Source: Ursus arctos
Lineage: Eukaryota > Chordata > Mammalia > Carnivora > Ursidae
NCBI RefSeq assembly: GCF_023065955.2
Contig: NW_026622997.1
Span: 22,424,001-22,488,000 of the forward strand
Length of the DNA: 64,000 nucleotides
Direction of reading: 5' to 3'
Made by a program: the position numbers and the translations under genes. This document shows positions 21,990 through 32,375 of the stretch, piece by piece. Under the pieces are notes generated by a model. That model made no database searches, was not told the origin of the DNA, and worked only from the letters and a program-made list of their open reading frames with translations. Each line of letters begins with the position of its first letter. Within the stretch, counting starts at the first letter, position 1.

Positions 21990-24300
21990 AGACCAGAGAG
22001 CTACAGTCACTTCTGAGTTAATTGGACTCCGAAGTCAAACATCTCACCCTTATTAGCAAGTATTTCCAGATGCAGTGTCTCTTTCTGCTACTAATTTGAG
22101 GAAAACACCTTTCACTAACAAACCTTCCTTCTACCCATCAAAATGATGCCTAGGGTGCCGTCCTTGGACAAATATGCTCTTCATTAAAATTTTCTACTTG
22201 CTATGTGCTTCATTTCGTTTTATTCCTAAGCATCTGAAATATTTAGTTGTATAGAAATATGAGCACCTCTCATAGATGTGATCACAGACTTATTTGTGTG
22301 TTTGTTTAAAATAAGTCCATTTGGAGGGGATAAGTGACAGAACATTCAAATAGCTGTTGTTCGGAGCTTCAGGGCTACAAGAAGGAAAAAGCTTTTTGGG
22401 CTTGGAGACCAAGATAAATAACAATCAATCTCCCGTCTCACAAACTGAGAATTTCATCCATGCAACTGACTTCTTTACTTAAGCTTGTTCCCAGCAATAT
22501 GACAGACCTTCCAGGAGAATCAGAACAATTTACCACCTCTTCTGTCATCGTAGCAGCTTTTCATTTTGCTGTAGTTGAGGCTGGAGAAACCCAAGAGTTA
22601 ATTTTAATAAGACCAATTAGCCCATCCTGACAATAGAGGGGAAGGAACCAGGACAGGTAGATGACTGCATGTTTTGACATTAGACCATTAACATGCAAAT
22701 CATATGCAAAATCATATGCTAACAAGTGTGAGCCTTTGTTTGTGGATGGACACTTTCCCCCCCCCAAATGGACAACAGCCCTGATTCAATTCTATACAGG
22801 AAGGCACTTAGCAAGGCATCTGATATGCACAAGAAAACTGTAAAATGCTCTCTGAGCACTTATTTTGACCTCTTTGGAAGACCAGGATTCCTTTAAATTT
22901 GACTTTATTGCCTGCTTACCAGAAGGGAGCACTGAAGCATGGCAGGGAATAGAAGCCCATGTAATGCCCACGCTCACCGCACATAGTAAATAACAGTAGT
23001 GAGAACACAGGGCAGCCAGCACAGACAGTGTCCTTCACATCACCCAGAGGCCACTGCAGAGCTCCCAGGGACAAGCAGCATTAATTATAGACTAATGATG
23101 CCATTTGCATGCACATTTTTAAAAACAGTAGTGAATGTAGCCCTAATAATTGAGGATGAGTGAGATGAGGCTGCGTTAAAATGCTCTATTGAGTCTCCTA
23201 TCTCATTTTAAAAAAAGACCTCTATCACCTTGGTGCTCATCAGTACACACATTAACACTGGGTAACCATGCAACATGGAACATTATGCTGGTTCTTTACA
23301 GATACAATCACTTCATCAACCTGCTTTTGAAGTTTCCCCCCTCCGCAACCTCTTATGATCATAAACTCAAGATTCTGATGGGGTGAGAGAAAGAAAATAT
23401 AATAACTTTTGATAGAAATGGAAAGACAAATGAAATGTCAGAAATTCTGATGTCAGTGAAAAGATAGGATTGTATAAATAATAAATCAGGCATCATTTTG
23501 TATGAATATTGGGATTGTGTTCTGGGGTAATGAAGTACCAGCTTATGTGATTCAGGCAATTATCAAGCTGGAGGACCGGAGGGGAAAAAACGATTCAAGG
23601 AAGTAACTTATCTGTTTCCACAAAGCCATGGAGGGTCTTGGTATTGTTACAGCCCAGGAATAAACCTGGTGCCCTCGGCGGAGGGCATCAGCCAACCAGG
23701 AGCTGAGACTTGTAGCTTAGAAGGTTGAGGTCCATTCCACAAGCCTCAGAGGGACCTGGATTCCATAGGATTTCTCCATCCATGGCCAGAAGAGCTCACG
23801 GTCAGCCAGGAAGACTTTCATCCAGAGCACTTTGTGTTCTGAGTTGAAAATAGTCAGGCAGATGGGCAGCTTAAGGAGATCCTTTCAAAAATTCTCCTTT
23901 TCAAAAACTTCTTTTATAAGACATATTATAGGTACTCTTTTCATTTCATTTTGTTCCCACTCAGTACAGAAGCATTGAAACACACTTAAGGGTTGATTCT
24001 AAGTCCATTTGGGCAGCATCTTGCACTCTTCCTAGTTCTTACAATTCCTTTTACAGAATATATAATATATACAAATATATATTTTCTATAAATTCATTTG
24101 TAAATTTATAATATTTATAAAATACAAATACTATATTTTATATACCTATTTAAATTTTTTTCTCATGGAGTAAAATTAAACTTCATTTACCAAAAGAAAA
24201 AAAAGGACAACCCCTCTTTGTCCTCCAAACAAATGTCAATATTTCAATGTCCCCCTAATATTAGTAAAACAGGAAATAGAATGATGACAGCTTTAGTACT
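21990..24300. other. unassigned sequence containing an octamer-rich block
   Basis: No interspersed repeat is recognised over 2.3 kb. 22690-23110 holds several ATGCAAAT-type octamers and TAATTA-type words (see findings). A C-run lies at 22759-22767. 24055-24150 is an extreme AT block. Open frames are short and overlapping. Confidence 0.4.
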
Positions 24301-24302
24301 TA

Positions 24303-24551
24303 CAATGCACAATTTCTTTTTTTTGTTTTTTGTTTTTTGTTTTTTTGAGACAGAGCCTGTGCACGAAAGCGGGGATGGAGTGTGGGGGAGGAGCAGATGA
24401 AGAGGGGAGAGAGAATCTCAAGCAGGTTCTTTGCCCAGCACAGAGCCCATCAGGGGCTCGATCCACCCCTGAAATCATGACCTGAGCCAAAATCAGGAGT
24501 CCAACGCTCAACCAATTGAGTCACCCAGGCACCTCGCCAATGTACAATTTC
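24303..24551 (-). mobile_element. CanSINE, minus strand, with 14-bp duplication
   Basis: The body at 24317-24537 reads antisense: T-rich tail (TTTTTTG repeats), GA-rich body, 'GGGGCTCGATCCACCCCTGAAATCATGACCTGAGCC', ending 'GAGTCACCCAGGCACCTC'. CAATGCACAATTTC (24303-24316) and CAATGTACAATTTC (24538-24551) are a one-mismatch target-site duplication. The T-tail has diverged into a T6G pattern. Confidence 0.93.
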
Positions 24552-24744
24552 AATAAGACATCTTAATAAAAGTCATGGCATAGGGAATGAAGCCCTGAGA
24601 TGTGCCGGGGCTTTTAGGGGAGGTGCTAACTGATGTGTCAGGATTGGATAGACTGTCCACGCCATGGTTAGAAGGGGGCTCAGGAAATCAAAAATCCTTA
24701 TAGATAAGCTATAAGAAACTAAATAAGTTAATGGCATGTTCACA

Positions 24745-24895
24745 ACTGAGGAAAGCCTTCAAGATCATCTATCTCTATGTCTTCATTCTTGTTTTGAAGA
24801 TAAATAACCTGGAATCCGGAGGTTATTCCTTGCCAGAATTACAAAGCTTATTAGTGACAGAACCAGAACCAGAAGAGAGGTCGCTTGGCATGCGC
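24745..24895 (-). repeat. MIR SINE, decayed
   Basis: Reverse-complement MIR words: 'TTTTGAAGATAAATAACCTGGAATCCGGAGGTTA', 'TTGCCAGAATTACAAAGCTTATTAGTGACAGAACCAGAACC'. Confidence 0.5.
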
Positions 24896-25149
24896 TCCAG
24901 AGTTTGAGGCTGTTCTTCTTTTCCCATGTGAGATGGGTTGTCATCAATGATTTCCCAGGACAATGAAGCTGGGAAAGGTGTGTACCTTCAGTGTTTCCCA
25001 GTACATGATGTGGTAGTGCTTGTGACCGCACTGGGTATGTTTCTCCGCCAGGAGGAGATGGGCATGAGGACCTCATACAAGAAAGCTCTTTGGGGCTTAT
25101 TATTAATCATATTTATAATAACATTTTATATTGTTATAGGTTTTTGCTT

Positions 25150-25422
25150 TTTTCAAAGTGCTTTCCTGAACTTCATCCATTCACTCATTCACCCAGCTAC
25201 TTCTTCCTGTGTACTATGCGCTCTAAGCCTTCATAGACATTGTTTTATTTAACTCTCATATCAGACCCATGAGGAGGGGTAACTAGCCCATTTTACAGAC
25301 AAGAAACAGACCAAAAGAAGTAAAGTAACGTGCCCCAGTTTACTGTTACTGGTCAACAGGAGAACCAGCTATCAAACCTGGGTCTCTCTAATTCAAAGCC
25401 AGTGTTCTTAACCGCATTGTGG
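25150..25422 (-). repeat. MIR SINE
   Basis: A nearly full antisense copy: 'CTTCATAGACATTGTTTTATTTAACTCTCATATCAGACCC', 'GAGGAGGGGTAACTAGCCCATTTTACAGACAAGAAACAGACC', 'GAACCAGCTATCAAACCTGGGTCTCTC', 'GTTCTTAACCGCATTGTG'. Confidence 0.75.
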
Positions 25423-25504
25423 GGTGATCTCTGCAGTGACATGAATGTGCATCCACCTAGATTAGGTTACCTAATTGCTACAAAAATACCAGAAGGTCTA
25501 TGCT

Positions 25505-25760
25505 ATTGTAACCATCTTGCAGATCATTCATTCGACAAATATGTATGGGTGCCTACTATTGCCAAGCACTCTTCTTATCATGGACGAACAAGATACAAAG
25601 AGTTTCCTCATAGAGCTTACTTTCTAGGGGGGAGACAGACTATCAGCAAGCCATTGTACAAATAAATAACACAATAGCCAGGTGAACACCAAGAAGGAAA
25701 CTGAGTAGAACAGAAGGACAGAATGGCATAGGGAATGGAGGATATTTTAAATATGGAGGT
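25505..25760 (-). repeat. L2 LINE 3' fragment
   Basis: Antisense L2 end: 'CATTCATTCGACAAATATGTATGGGTGCCTACTATTGCCAAGCACTC', then 'CCTCATAGAGCTTACTTTCTAGGGGGGAGACAGAC', 'CAAATAAATAACA'. Confidence 0.65.
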
Positions 25761-25877
25761 CAGGGAGGCCCATTCTCAGCAGATATCTAAGCAGAACTTC
25801 CATAATGAGAAAGAGTGAGCTATACGAATCGTGATAAAATGAAGCCTTACAAGGTTATGATGAAACCAAACCATAGA

Positions 25878-25980
25878 AACATGAAATAACCTTGCCCGAG
25901 GTCACATAGCTAGTTAAGTGGCAGAGCGGGGAGTCAAAGCCAAGTCTCCAAGCCCTGCCCTCTTTCCACTACAACACATA
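25878..25980 (-). repeat. MIR SINE, partial
   Basis: 'CTTGCCCGAGGTCACATAGCTAGTTAAGTGGCAGAGC' is the MIR core in antisense, followed by 'CCCTGCCCTCTTTCCACTACAACACA'. Confidence 0.7.
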
Positions 25981-25984
25981 TGGG

Positions 25985-26745
25985 TTTCTGCTGGTCAACT
26001 GCAAACCAATCAGCCATGTCACTTTCATTTTCTTTTGTTGTCCACTAGTGCTTTCAAAAACAATTTTCATATAGAAACAAATAAGGACAAGACATGTTTT
26101 CCTTTTTGCCTGCTAGTTTAACCAGGAAGAGTTTACTAAACACCTCCATGGGGCAGTTCTCAGAGAATGTCGAATAGAAGAATGCCCCATTTTTACTAAA
26201 AACAGAGGGGGTAAAAAAAGACACTCCCATATTTGACATGCCTTTTTGAATACCATTTCTTCCTACTGTTAAGTCTACGAATGGTTTTTATGGTATACTC
26301 AAGTGTTATTTTATTTGTTTTTTGAAAGTGAACTAAATTGTGTTTGTTCCATATAAGCCAAAATCAGAAGAAAATCCATACTGATGTTCCCCACTTTCCT
26401 GGGATTATTTGAGAACCCTGGGCTAACATGGTCCAGGAACCTCTGGCTTTTTGTACTTGATGGCCTCCCCAGAGATGCTCACTGCCCAAGCTCACGTGGT
26501 ACGCAAATACGTGGATGGTGTCTGTACTTTCCAAGCCAAACCCATAAACTGGGATCTTCACTGCCACTCTCAAGGTCACACACCTGGTGATCAGTCCCCA
26601 GAGCCTCTCCTCAGAGGTTCTGCCACATCCTGGGGCATTCCATGCAAATGGGTACCATTTGCCAAATGCCCTCTTCTCTCCGAGAATAATCCAGAAAGAC
26701 AAACTTGGATGGACTCAAAACAAAGGTTATCTCCTCTCTCCCCCC
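25985..26745. other. unassigned sequence, open on both strands near 26.4-26.7 kb
   Basis: 26364-26702 (minus) and 26451-26771 (plus) are both open for over 100 codons. The translations show no domain, and neither strand has matched splice sites around the frame. I regard this as GC-richer unique DNA with few stops rather than as a gene. Confidence 0.35.
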
Positions 26746-26749
26746 TCCT

Positions 26750-26930
26750 TCTCAAACTTCAGAGTTCATAAAACTCACTTGGAGAATTTTTAGAACACAG
26801 ATTGCTGGTCTCCACCTCTGGGATTCTGATTCAGTAGGCCTAAGGTAAGGCCAAAGAATACACACTTCTCACAAGCTTCTGGGTGGTTCTCAGGCTGCTG
26901 GTCCCCTGGACCACCCTTCGAGTAACACTG
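26750..26930 (+). mobile_element. MER5A-type hAT-Charlie DNA transposon
   Basis: A nearly complete non-autonomous copy: 'TCACTTGGAGAATTTTTAGAACACAGATTGCTGG', 'GGGATTCTGATTCAGTAGGCC', 'CTTCTGGGTGGTTCTCAGGCTGCTGGTCCCCTGGACC', ending 'AGTAACACTG'. These words and their order are the MER5A consensus as I know it. No coding capacity. Confidence 0.85.
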
Positions 26931-26934
26931 TTTA

Positions 26935-27370
26935 TGTTTCTTTTGTTTAAAAGGGAGACAAAATTTATCTTATTCTTTTTGTGAGAGGGTAGAGGGCAGC
27001 ACAAAGGATAGGACCCCAATTAATTTTTCAGTGACTCACACTGTTACTCTGGTAAAGACAGAAGAGAGAGAAAATAGCAAAGGGAATTTTATTTCCTGAA
27101 ATAGGCATCGAATGCTTGGCAGAGTGGGGTTTCAATGGTGGGACCTTGTAACTGGGGCTGCCACTCCACTCTCAGGTAGACCAGCTGCAAGAGGAACAGT
27201 TGGGAAATTTCTCCTAGGCAAGTCTAGGCATTTCCTTTTCACTACCAATTAACTAGTCACAACTAGAATGCTCAGCCGCCCCGGCCCAGGATGAAATCCA
27301 CACAAATACTCATTGTGCGGCGGATCCTGTCTCCAGCAGCATCAAGAATTTCATACCGCAAGTGCAGGGG
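26935..27370. other. unassigned sequence
   Basis: Nothing is recognised. 27275-27370 on the minus strand reads as a short, protein-like open stretch (RYEILDAAGDRIRRTMSIC) that ends in a stop and runs into a microsatellite. I could not place it. Confidence 0.35.
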
Positions 27371-27377
27371 GAAGCAA

Positions 27378-27441
27378 GAGAAAGAAAGAAAGAAAGAAAA
27401 AAAAAATATATATATATATATACACACACACATATATGTAT
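27378..27441 (+). repeat. compound (GAAA)n-(TA)n-(CA)n microsatellite
   Basis: Four GAAA units, an A run, about nine TA units, five CA units and more TA, all adjoining. The TA/CA part can form a cruciform or Z-DNA. Confidence 0.92.
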
Positions 27442-27676
27442 AACACATTTCAAAAACCGAGAGCTTTGCCTTGCCACCATGCATTTTTCACACTTTTTTT
27501 CTGCCTTACACGCTAATCCTATGTATGTTTGCCCTCTGTCTTCCACTACAATATTCTGCTGAGGTTATATTCTGTTTTCTTTGACGTTCTGTTGGCTTTT
27601 GGCAAGAAGTAGCCTGAAAAAAAACCACATTTATATCTAATGCCTCCTTTCACAACCTGAACCTTTACCAAACCTC

Positions 27677-27679
<3 letters not shown>

Positions 27680-27707
<28 letters not shown>
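27680..27707 (+). repeat. A28 homopolymer
   Basis: 28 consecutive A with no recognisable SINE or L1 body upstream. It could be the tail of a retrocopy too short or too old to identify. No flanking duplication was found by eye. Confidence 0.85.
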
Positions 27708-27709
<2 letters not shown>

Positions 27710-27711
<2 letters not shown>

Positions 27712-28312
27712 ATGAGTCCTGCAAGAACCACTATAGAAGATGTGCAAAGAAATAAAGAACTTGAGTAGAGAGCACGTCCCATTATTTGGAAAGTTTTCTC
27801 TTCCCTACCATGTATCTAGGCTTTCATCACAAAGCTATGCAAACCAGGATGAAGAATGTTCTGGAGGTACTCAAAAGGAGCAACTTGTAAATCAACTCAA
27901 TCCCAAGTACCTGTTTTCTCTAATGCAGAATAATCTCGAGCTGCTCCGGGAGCCCAAGCTGCACTTAGAGGATATATAAAGAAACAACCTGGAAAAGGTC
28001 CCCACAATGCCGGAGCTAGCTAGGGTGGATGCAAAAGTATTGACGGGGTGAAGGGAGGCCCTCAGTTTTGCTGCAGAGTCTTGAAGGAGGCAGGAGAAAG
28101 TTCGAGAAAGATCCACCAACAATAACAACACTATTCACCCAAGAATCTCTGTGAGATCATGGCACTGTATCTTCCAAACTTAGTCTCATCGTGGACACAG
28201 CTGGGAAAGCAGAAGGAACTCCCTGCATTTTTCCTCTCCTGAGGCTGTACTCAATTTAGGTAATCCTGTCAGGCCAATTCTGCGCTTGCCCTTCCTCAAC
28301 AGCTTGTTTTAT
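27710..28312. other. unassigned sequence
   Basis: Complex sequence up to the target site of the L1 at 28330. Frames on both strands (for example 27740-27979 plus and 27892-28131 minus) overlap and match nothing I know. Confidence 0.4.
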
Positions 28313-29104
28313 AGAACACCAGGTATCACGCAAAAATAGACAAGGCAAGAAACAACAATTGTTGGAGAGGATGTGGAGAAAGGGGGTCCCTCCTACATTG
28401 TTGGTGGGAATGCAAGTTGGTACAGCCACTCTGGAAAACAGTGTAGAGGTCCCTTAAAAAGTTAAACATTGAGCTACCCTATGACCCAGCCATTGCACTA
28501 CTGGGTGTTTACCCCAAAGATACAGACGTAGTGAAGAGAAGGGCCATATGCACCCCAATGTTCATAGCAGCATTGTCCACAATAGCTAAATCGTGGAAGG
28601 AGCCGAGATGCCCTTCAACAGATGACTGGATTAAGAAGCTGTGGTCCATATATACAATGGAATATTAGTCAGCCATCAGAAAGAACGAATTCTCAACATT
28701 TGCTGCAACATGGACGGCACTGGAGGAGATAATGCTAAGTGAAATAAGTCAAACAGAGAAAGACAACTATCATATGATTGCTCTCATCTATGGAACATAA
28801 GAACTAGGATGATCGATAGGGGAAGAAAAGGATAAAGAAAGGGGAGTTAATCAGAAGGGGGAATGAAGCATGAGAGACTATGGACTCTGAGAAACAAACT
28901 GAGGGCTTCAGAGGGGCGGGGGTGGGGGAATGGGATAGACTGGTGATGGGTAGTAAGGAGGGCACGTATTGCATGGTGCACTGGGTGTTATACACAACTA
29001 ATGAATCATCGAACTTTACATCGGAAACCGGGGATGTACTGTATGGTGACTAACATAATATAATAAAAAATCATTAAAAAAAAAAAAAGAACACCAGGTA
29101 TCAC
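28313..29104 (+). mobile_element. young 5'-truncated carnivore L1 with perfect 17-bp target-site duplication
   Basis: The body (28330-29087) is about 760 bases: the end of ORF2 ('AACAATTGTTGGAGAGGATG', 'GTTTACCCCAAAGATACAG', 'CCATATATACAATGGAATAT'), then the 3' UTR ('GGACTCTGAGAAACAAACTG', 'GGCACGTATTGCATGGTGC', 'ATGTACTGTATGGTGAC'), an AATAAAA signal and an A12 tail. AGAACACCAGGTATCAC occurs identically at 28313-28329 and 29088-29104. A perfect duplication and low divergence from the related copy at 42092-42510 mark a recent insertion. ORF1 and the endonuclease and RT domains are absent, so it is dead on arrival. Confidence 0.96.
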
Positions 29105-29290
29105 ATTGCATTGCTCAATCATTCATTCACCACTCAACCTTTCTCTCCAGTATTCTCCTCTTACGTCAGGAATCATCATGGTAACAAAATTATTGATGGG
29201 GAAAGTTTGCTGAAGAGCTGCCAGGTCACTCAGTTTCCCTCAACAACTTGAAGGAGACAGAGGAATTATCTATTCAAGAGAAACAAAAAC

Positions 29291-29292
<2 letters not shown>
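29105..29292. other. unassigned sequence
   Basis: Short unique stretch between the L1 and the AT tandem array. Nothing is recognised. Confidence 0.4.
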
Positions 29293-29325
<33 letters not shown>

Positions 29326-29400
29326 TATATATGTATATATAAACTTATATATGTATATATAAACTTATATATGTATATATAAACTTATATATGTATATAT
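29293..29400 (+). repeat. (TA)n followed by four perfect 20-bp tandem repeats
   Basis: A run of TA units (29293-29320) leads into the unit AAACTTATATATGTATATAT, repeated exactly four times with no mismatch (29321-29400). It ends with AAGTTTA, which is the inverse of the TAAACTT that opens each unit. Perfect identity implies very recent expansion or homogenisation. This is not CRISPR: there are no spacers, and this is nuclear mammalian DNA. Confidence 0.97.
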
Positions 29401-29404
29401 AAGT

Positions 29405-30600
29405 TTAGGGTCAATAAAACAACCTCCACAAATGTTAATATAAACATGGAAAAACATAGCTTTAAAAAAAAATGGACAACTACGGGCATTTCATCCCGTA
29501 TACCAAGGTAATTTTTCTCCTCCAGTGGTAGTCATGATTTTGTATCCTTTCTATAGGTGAGAAAAGGGAGCTGGGCATTTCAGCCATCTACTTGCTAATT
29601 AATATTCTAACCCAAAATGCTCTGCTATAGATATTAGAAATCAAGTTTCCCACAGGACTGTCACATTGTTTTTAACCCAAAGCTATGATGCTTTGCCTTA
29701 CAACTAGGAAGGTTTCATTACTGTCTGCTGTGTCTTCATTCTCCTTTGGAACTTCTCCAATTTCCCCAGAAACACAGGTGGTCTTTTGAATAAACAGAAC
29801 TAACATATTGAGCTCCATAAGCTCTATGATGAGATGCATTTCTCTCGTTCACAGCTGTTGCTCGCACAGTTGGAATAATGCGCGACTATGAGGTGGCTAC
29901 TGAGTGAACTGGAGGTTCCTATTCAGAGCGTAAATGCATAGAAAGTCATCCTCAGGTAAAGAAGGAAGAGAAAGAGAAGTGGCACTCCACAGGGATCTGT
30001 ACCGTTCTCATTATCTATGTGAGGGACATGAAAAGGTGCGGAGGGATCCACTGAAGAATTTGATGGTATTCATCCTACTTCAGAGGAAGCCCGTGCTGAG
30101 GGGATTTCATTTTATCACAAAATAATTGGGATAGAGGTCCTTGAATTGGCATGCTCTATGCTTCCAGCATTTAATAGAACTCAGATGGTAGCTGTGATAA
30201 AACTGTTTTACCATCTCCTGTTTGTTTGAGACGAAAAATGTTTGAGGAGTCATAGGATGATATAAAGTCCGTTTTACAATGACACCAGGGTCAGTGTTCA
30301 AGAGTTTAAATAACATAAACAGAATCAAAAACCAAGCAGGAATCATGATGTTCATACTGCAAAGTTGTGACATCTTTGTTAGCACACAACAATCTTGACA
30401 TTTTCTCAGCTAGTGCTCCTCTCCAAATATAAAATTAATTAATAAGACTTTCAATGGCTTTACTTACTAAACTGTACCTTATTATTTAGACCAATACGAG
30501 AAAATGCTTTGGCAAATGAGACAATGTCAACATATGCCAAAAAGGTGGAGGGGACTTCTAATAAAAAAAAAAAACAAAAACCAAAAATCTAAAAAACCAA
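29405..30600. other. unassigned sequence
   Basis: No repeat family is recognised. Only short chance frames are present. An A12-type run lies just before the SINE pair at 30564-30575. Confidence 0.4.
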
Positions 30601-30603
30601 AAT

Positions 30604-30803
30604 GGGGCACCTGTGTTGCTTAGTTGGTTAAGCGTCTGCCTTCAGCTCAGGTCATAATCTCAGGGTCCTGGGATTGAGCCCGAGTCGAGCTCGCAGTTCA
30701 ATGGGGAGCCTGTTTCTCCCTCTCCCTCTGCCTGCCACTCCCCCTGCTTGTGCTCTCTCTCTCTGTCAAATAAATTATAAAAAATCTTTAAAACAAACAA
30801 ACA
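30604..30803 (+). mobile_element. CanSINE, first of a tandem pair
   Basis: Head 'GGGGCACCTGTGTTGCTTAG' (note GTGTT for GGGTGG), 'GGTCATAATCTCAGGGTCCTGGGATTGAGCCC', the CT body, 'CAAATAAATTATAAAAAATC', and a tail of AAAC units. It ends where the second SINE begins. Confidence 0.93.
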
Positions 30804-30965
30804 GGGGTCCTGGAGTGGCTCAGCTGGTTAAGGAGCCAACTCTTGATCTCAGCTCAGGTCTTGATCATGGGGTTGTGAGTTCAAGCCCCACACTGGGCTC
30901 CATGTTGGGCATGGAGCCTACTTAAAAAAATAATAAATAAACAAGCAAACAAACAAACAAAATAA
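30804..30965 (+). mobile_element. CanSINE, short type, second of a tandem pair
   Basis: Head 'GGGGTCCTGGAGTGGCTCAG', 'GGTCTTGATCATGGGGTTGTGAGTTCAAGCCCCACACTGGGC', 'GGCATGGAGCCTACTTAAAAAAA'. It lacks the long CT-rich body and ends directly in the A/AAAC-rich tail, like the copy at 38413-38557. It was presumably inserted into the tail of the first SINE. Confidence 0.93.
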
Positions 30966-30969
30966 TTTT

Positions 30970-31297
30970 AAAAAGACAAAAAACTACTGATAACACACAG
31001 GTCAATTTTTCTCATATGAAATTTCTCATGAAATGACACAGGGAATCTAAACTGGACTTTCTATTTAAGATGGTAGGTTAAGCACAGCATGAAATCACCT
31101 CCTTTCTCCCCAACTCATGAAATGATAGAAAAGAGGTGAAGAAAATGATTAAATACATATTTATTCTTGAAAACCAAAGAAGAGTATCTCCCTGGATTAG
31201 AAAGACATACCTCAAAATAGGAAACAAACAGGAAGCTACAGTGGTAAAAAGAGGCCAATGCTTTCAAAAGATTTTATTGCTATACATGCATATATAT

Positions 31298-31349
<52 letters not shown>

Positions 31350-31730
31350 AGGGCAGATTTTATCCAACATACCATCTAGTTGTTTAAAACTTGACTTTGA
31401 ACTAGAATCACATAAAACTTGAACTTCTCAAGATTTGGGTTAGTGCTCTTACAAGGTGGTTTTATAAGGAAGTCATCATAATCCATAATGGGCAAGGAAA
31501 AAGTCATTCTTAGAGAATAAAAACAGAGCAGCAAAACCTCAACTAAGCATCTGTAAATCTAACACATGAAGTAAAGAAAACAAGATCTACTTATGGAAGA
31601 ATTGAAAATTGAAAAAATAGAAATAATGAAGCAACCTGAAAAGAATTTTTTTTAATATGTATATTTCCTATCCAGGGAGATATTAAGATAGACATAATAT
31701 GGTTAAAAAAGATTTTTAAAAATATCCAAT
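30970..31730. other. unassigned sequence with a long GT array
   Basis: Apart from the GT microsatellite listed separately, no repeat or gene is recognised. Confidence 0.4.
31300..31345 (+). repeat. (GT)23 microsatellite
   Basis: 23 uninterrupted GT units preceded by a short TA run. It has the highest dinucleotide purity in the window and is likely polymorphic. Confidence 0.96.
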
Positions 31731-31731
31731 T

Positions 31732-31932
31732 AGGAATACCTGGATGGCTCAGTCAGCTAAGCATCTGATTATTGGTTTTGGCTCAAGTCATGATCTCAGG
31801 GTCCTGAGAACAATCCCCAAGTCAGGTCTGTGGCTCAGCATGGAGTCTACTTGAGATTCTCTTCTCCCCTTTCCCTCTGGCCCTCTCCTGGTGCTCTCTC
31901 TCTCTAAAATAAATAAATAATTTTTAAAAAAA
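31732..31932 (+). mobile_element. CanSINE, diverged
   Basis: 'GGAATACCTGGATGGCTCAGTCAGCTAAGC', 'AGTCATGATCTCAGGGTCCTGAGAACAATCCCC', the CT body, 'AAAATAAATAAATAATTTTT'. The flanks AAAATATCCAATT and AAAATATATTCAATC may be the decayed duplication. Many substitutions make it one of the older SINEs here. Confidence 0.9.
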
Positions 31933-32024
31933 TATATTCAATCCAAAAATGGGGCAGGTAGAAATTAGTAGAAATAGTTGACTATAACAACAATGAAGAC
32001 TACCAAATGGACTAAACCATTTAT

Positions 32025-32375
32025 ATCAGTCTGCTCAGTTGGCCATAAAAAAATACCATGGACAGGTGGCTTAAACAATAGAGATGTGTATCTCCTACTT
32101 CTGGAAGTCCAAGATCAAGATCCGGCGGGGCTCTTCCTGGATTGCAGACTGCTGCTTTGTCCTCACATCCTCTGAGAACCAAGAGAGAGATATAGAGCTC
32201 TTTGGTGTTTCTTTTTCTAAGGACACTAATCCTATTGTGTCAGGGCCCCACTGATATGACCTCATTTAACCTTAATTACTTCCTTGCTTCAAATACAGCC
32301 ACATTATGGGTGAGGGCTTTACATACAAATTTGGGAGAACATATATATTCAGTTTATAACATTCTACTCCAGTCC
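32025..32375 (-). mobile_element. MaLR (MLT1-type) LTR, antisense
   Basis: Antisense LTR landmarks in order: 'GGTGGCTTAAACAATAGAG', 'CTACTTCTGGAAGTCCAAGATCAAG', 'TTGTCCTCACATCCTCTGAG', 'AAGGACACTAATCCTATTGTGTCAGGGCCC', 'ATGACCTCATTTAACCTTAATTAC', 'TTGGGAGAACATATATATTCAG'. Confidence 0.75.

Noticed and set aside
26364..26771. Frames of more than 100 codons on both strands
   Set aside because: Open on both strands at once because of low stop density. No splice pairs, no recognisable residues.
27680..27707. A28 as the tail of a processed pseudogene
   Set aside because: No recognisable gene-derived sequence upstream and no flanking duplication found by eye.
29293..29400. CRISPR-like regular repeat
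   Set aside because: Head-to-tail tandem units without spacers, in a genome full of mammalian SINEs and LINEs. A simple minisatellite.
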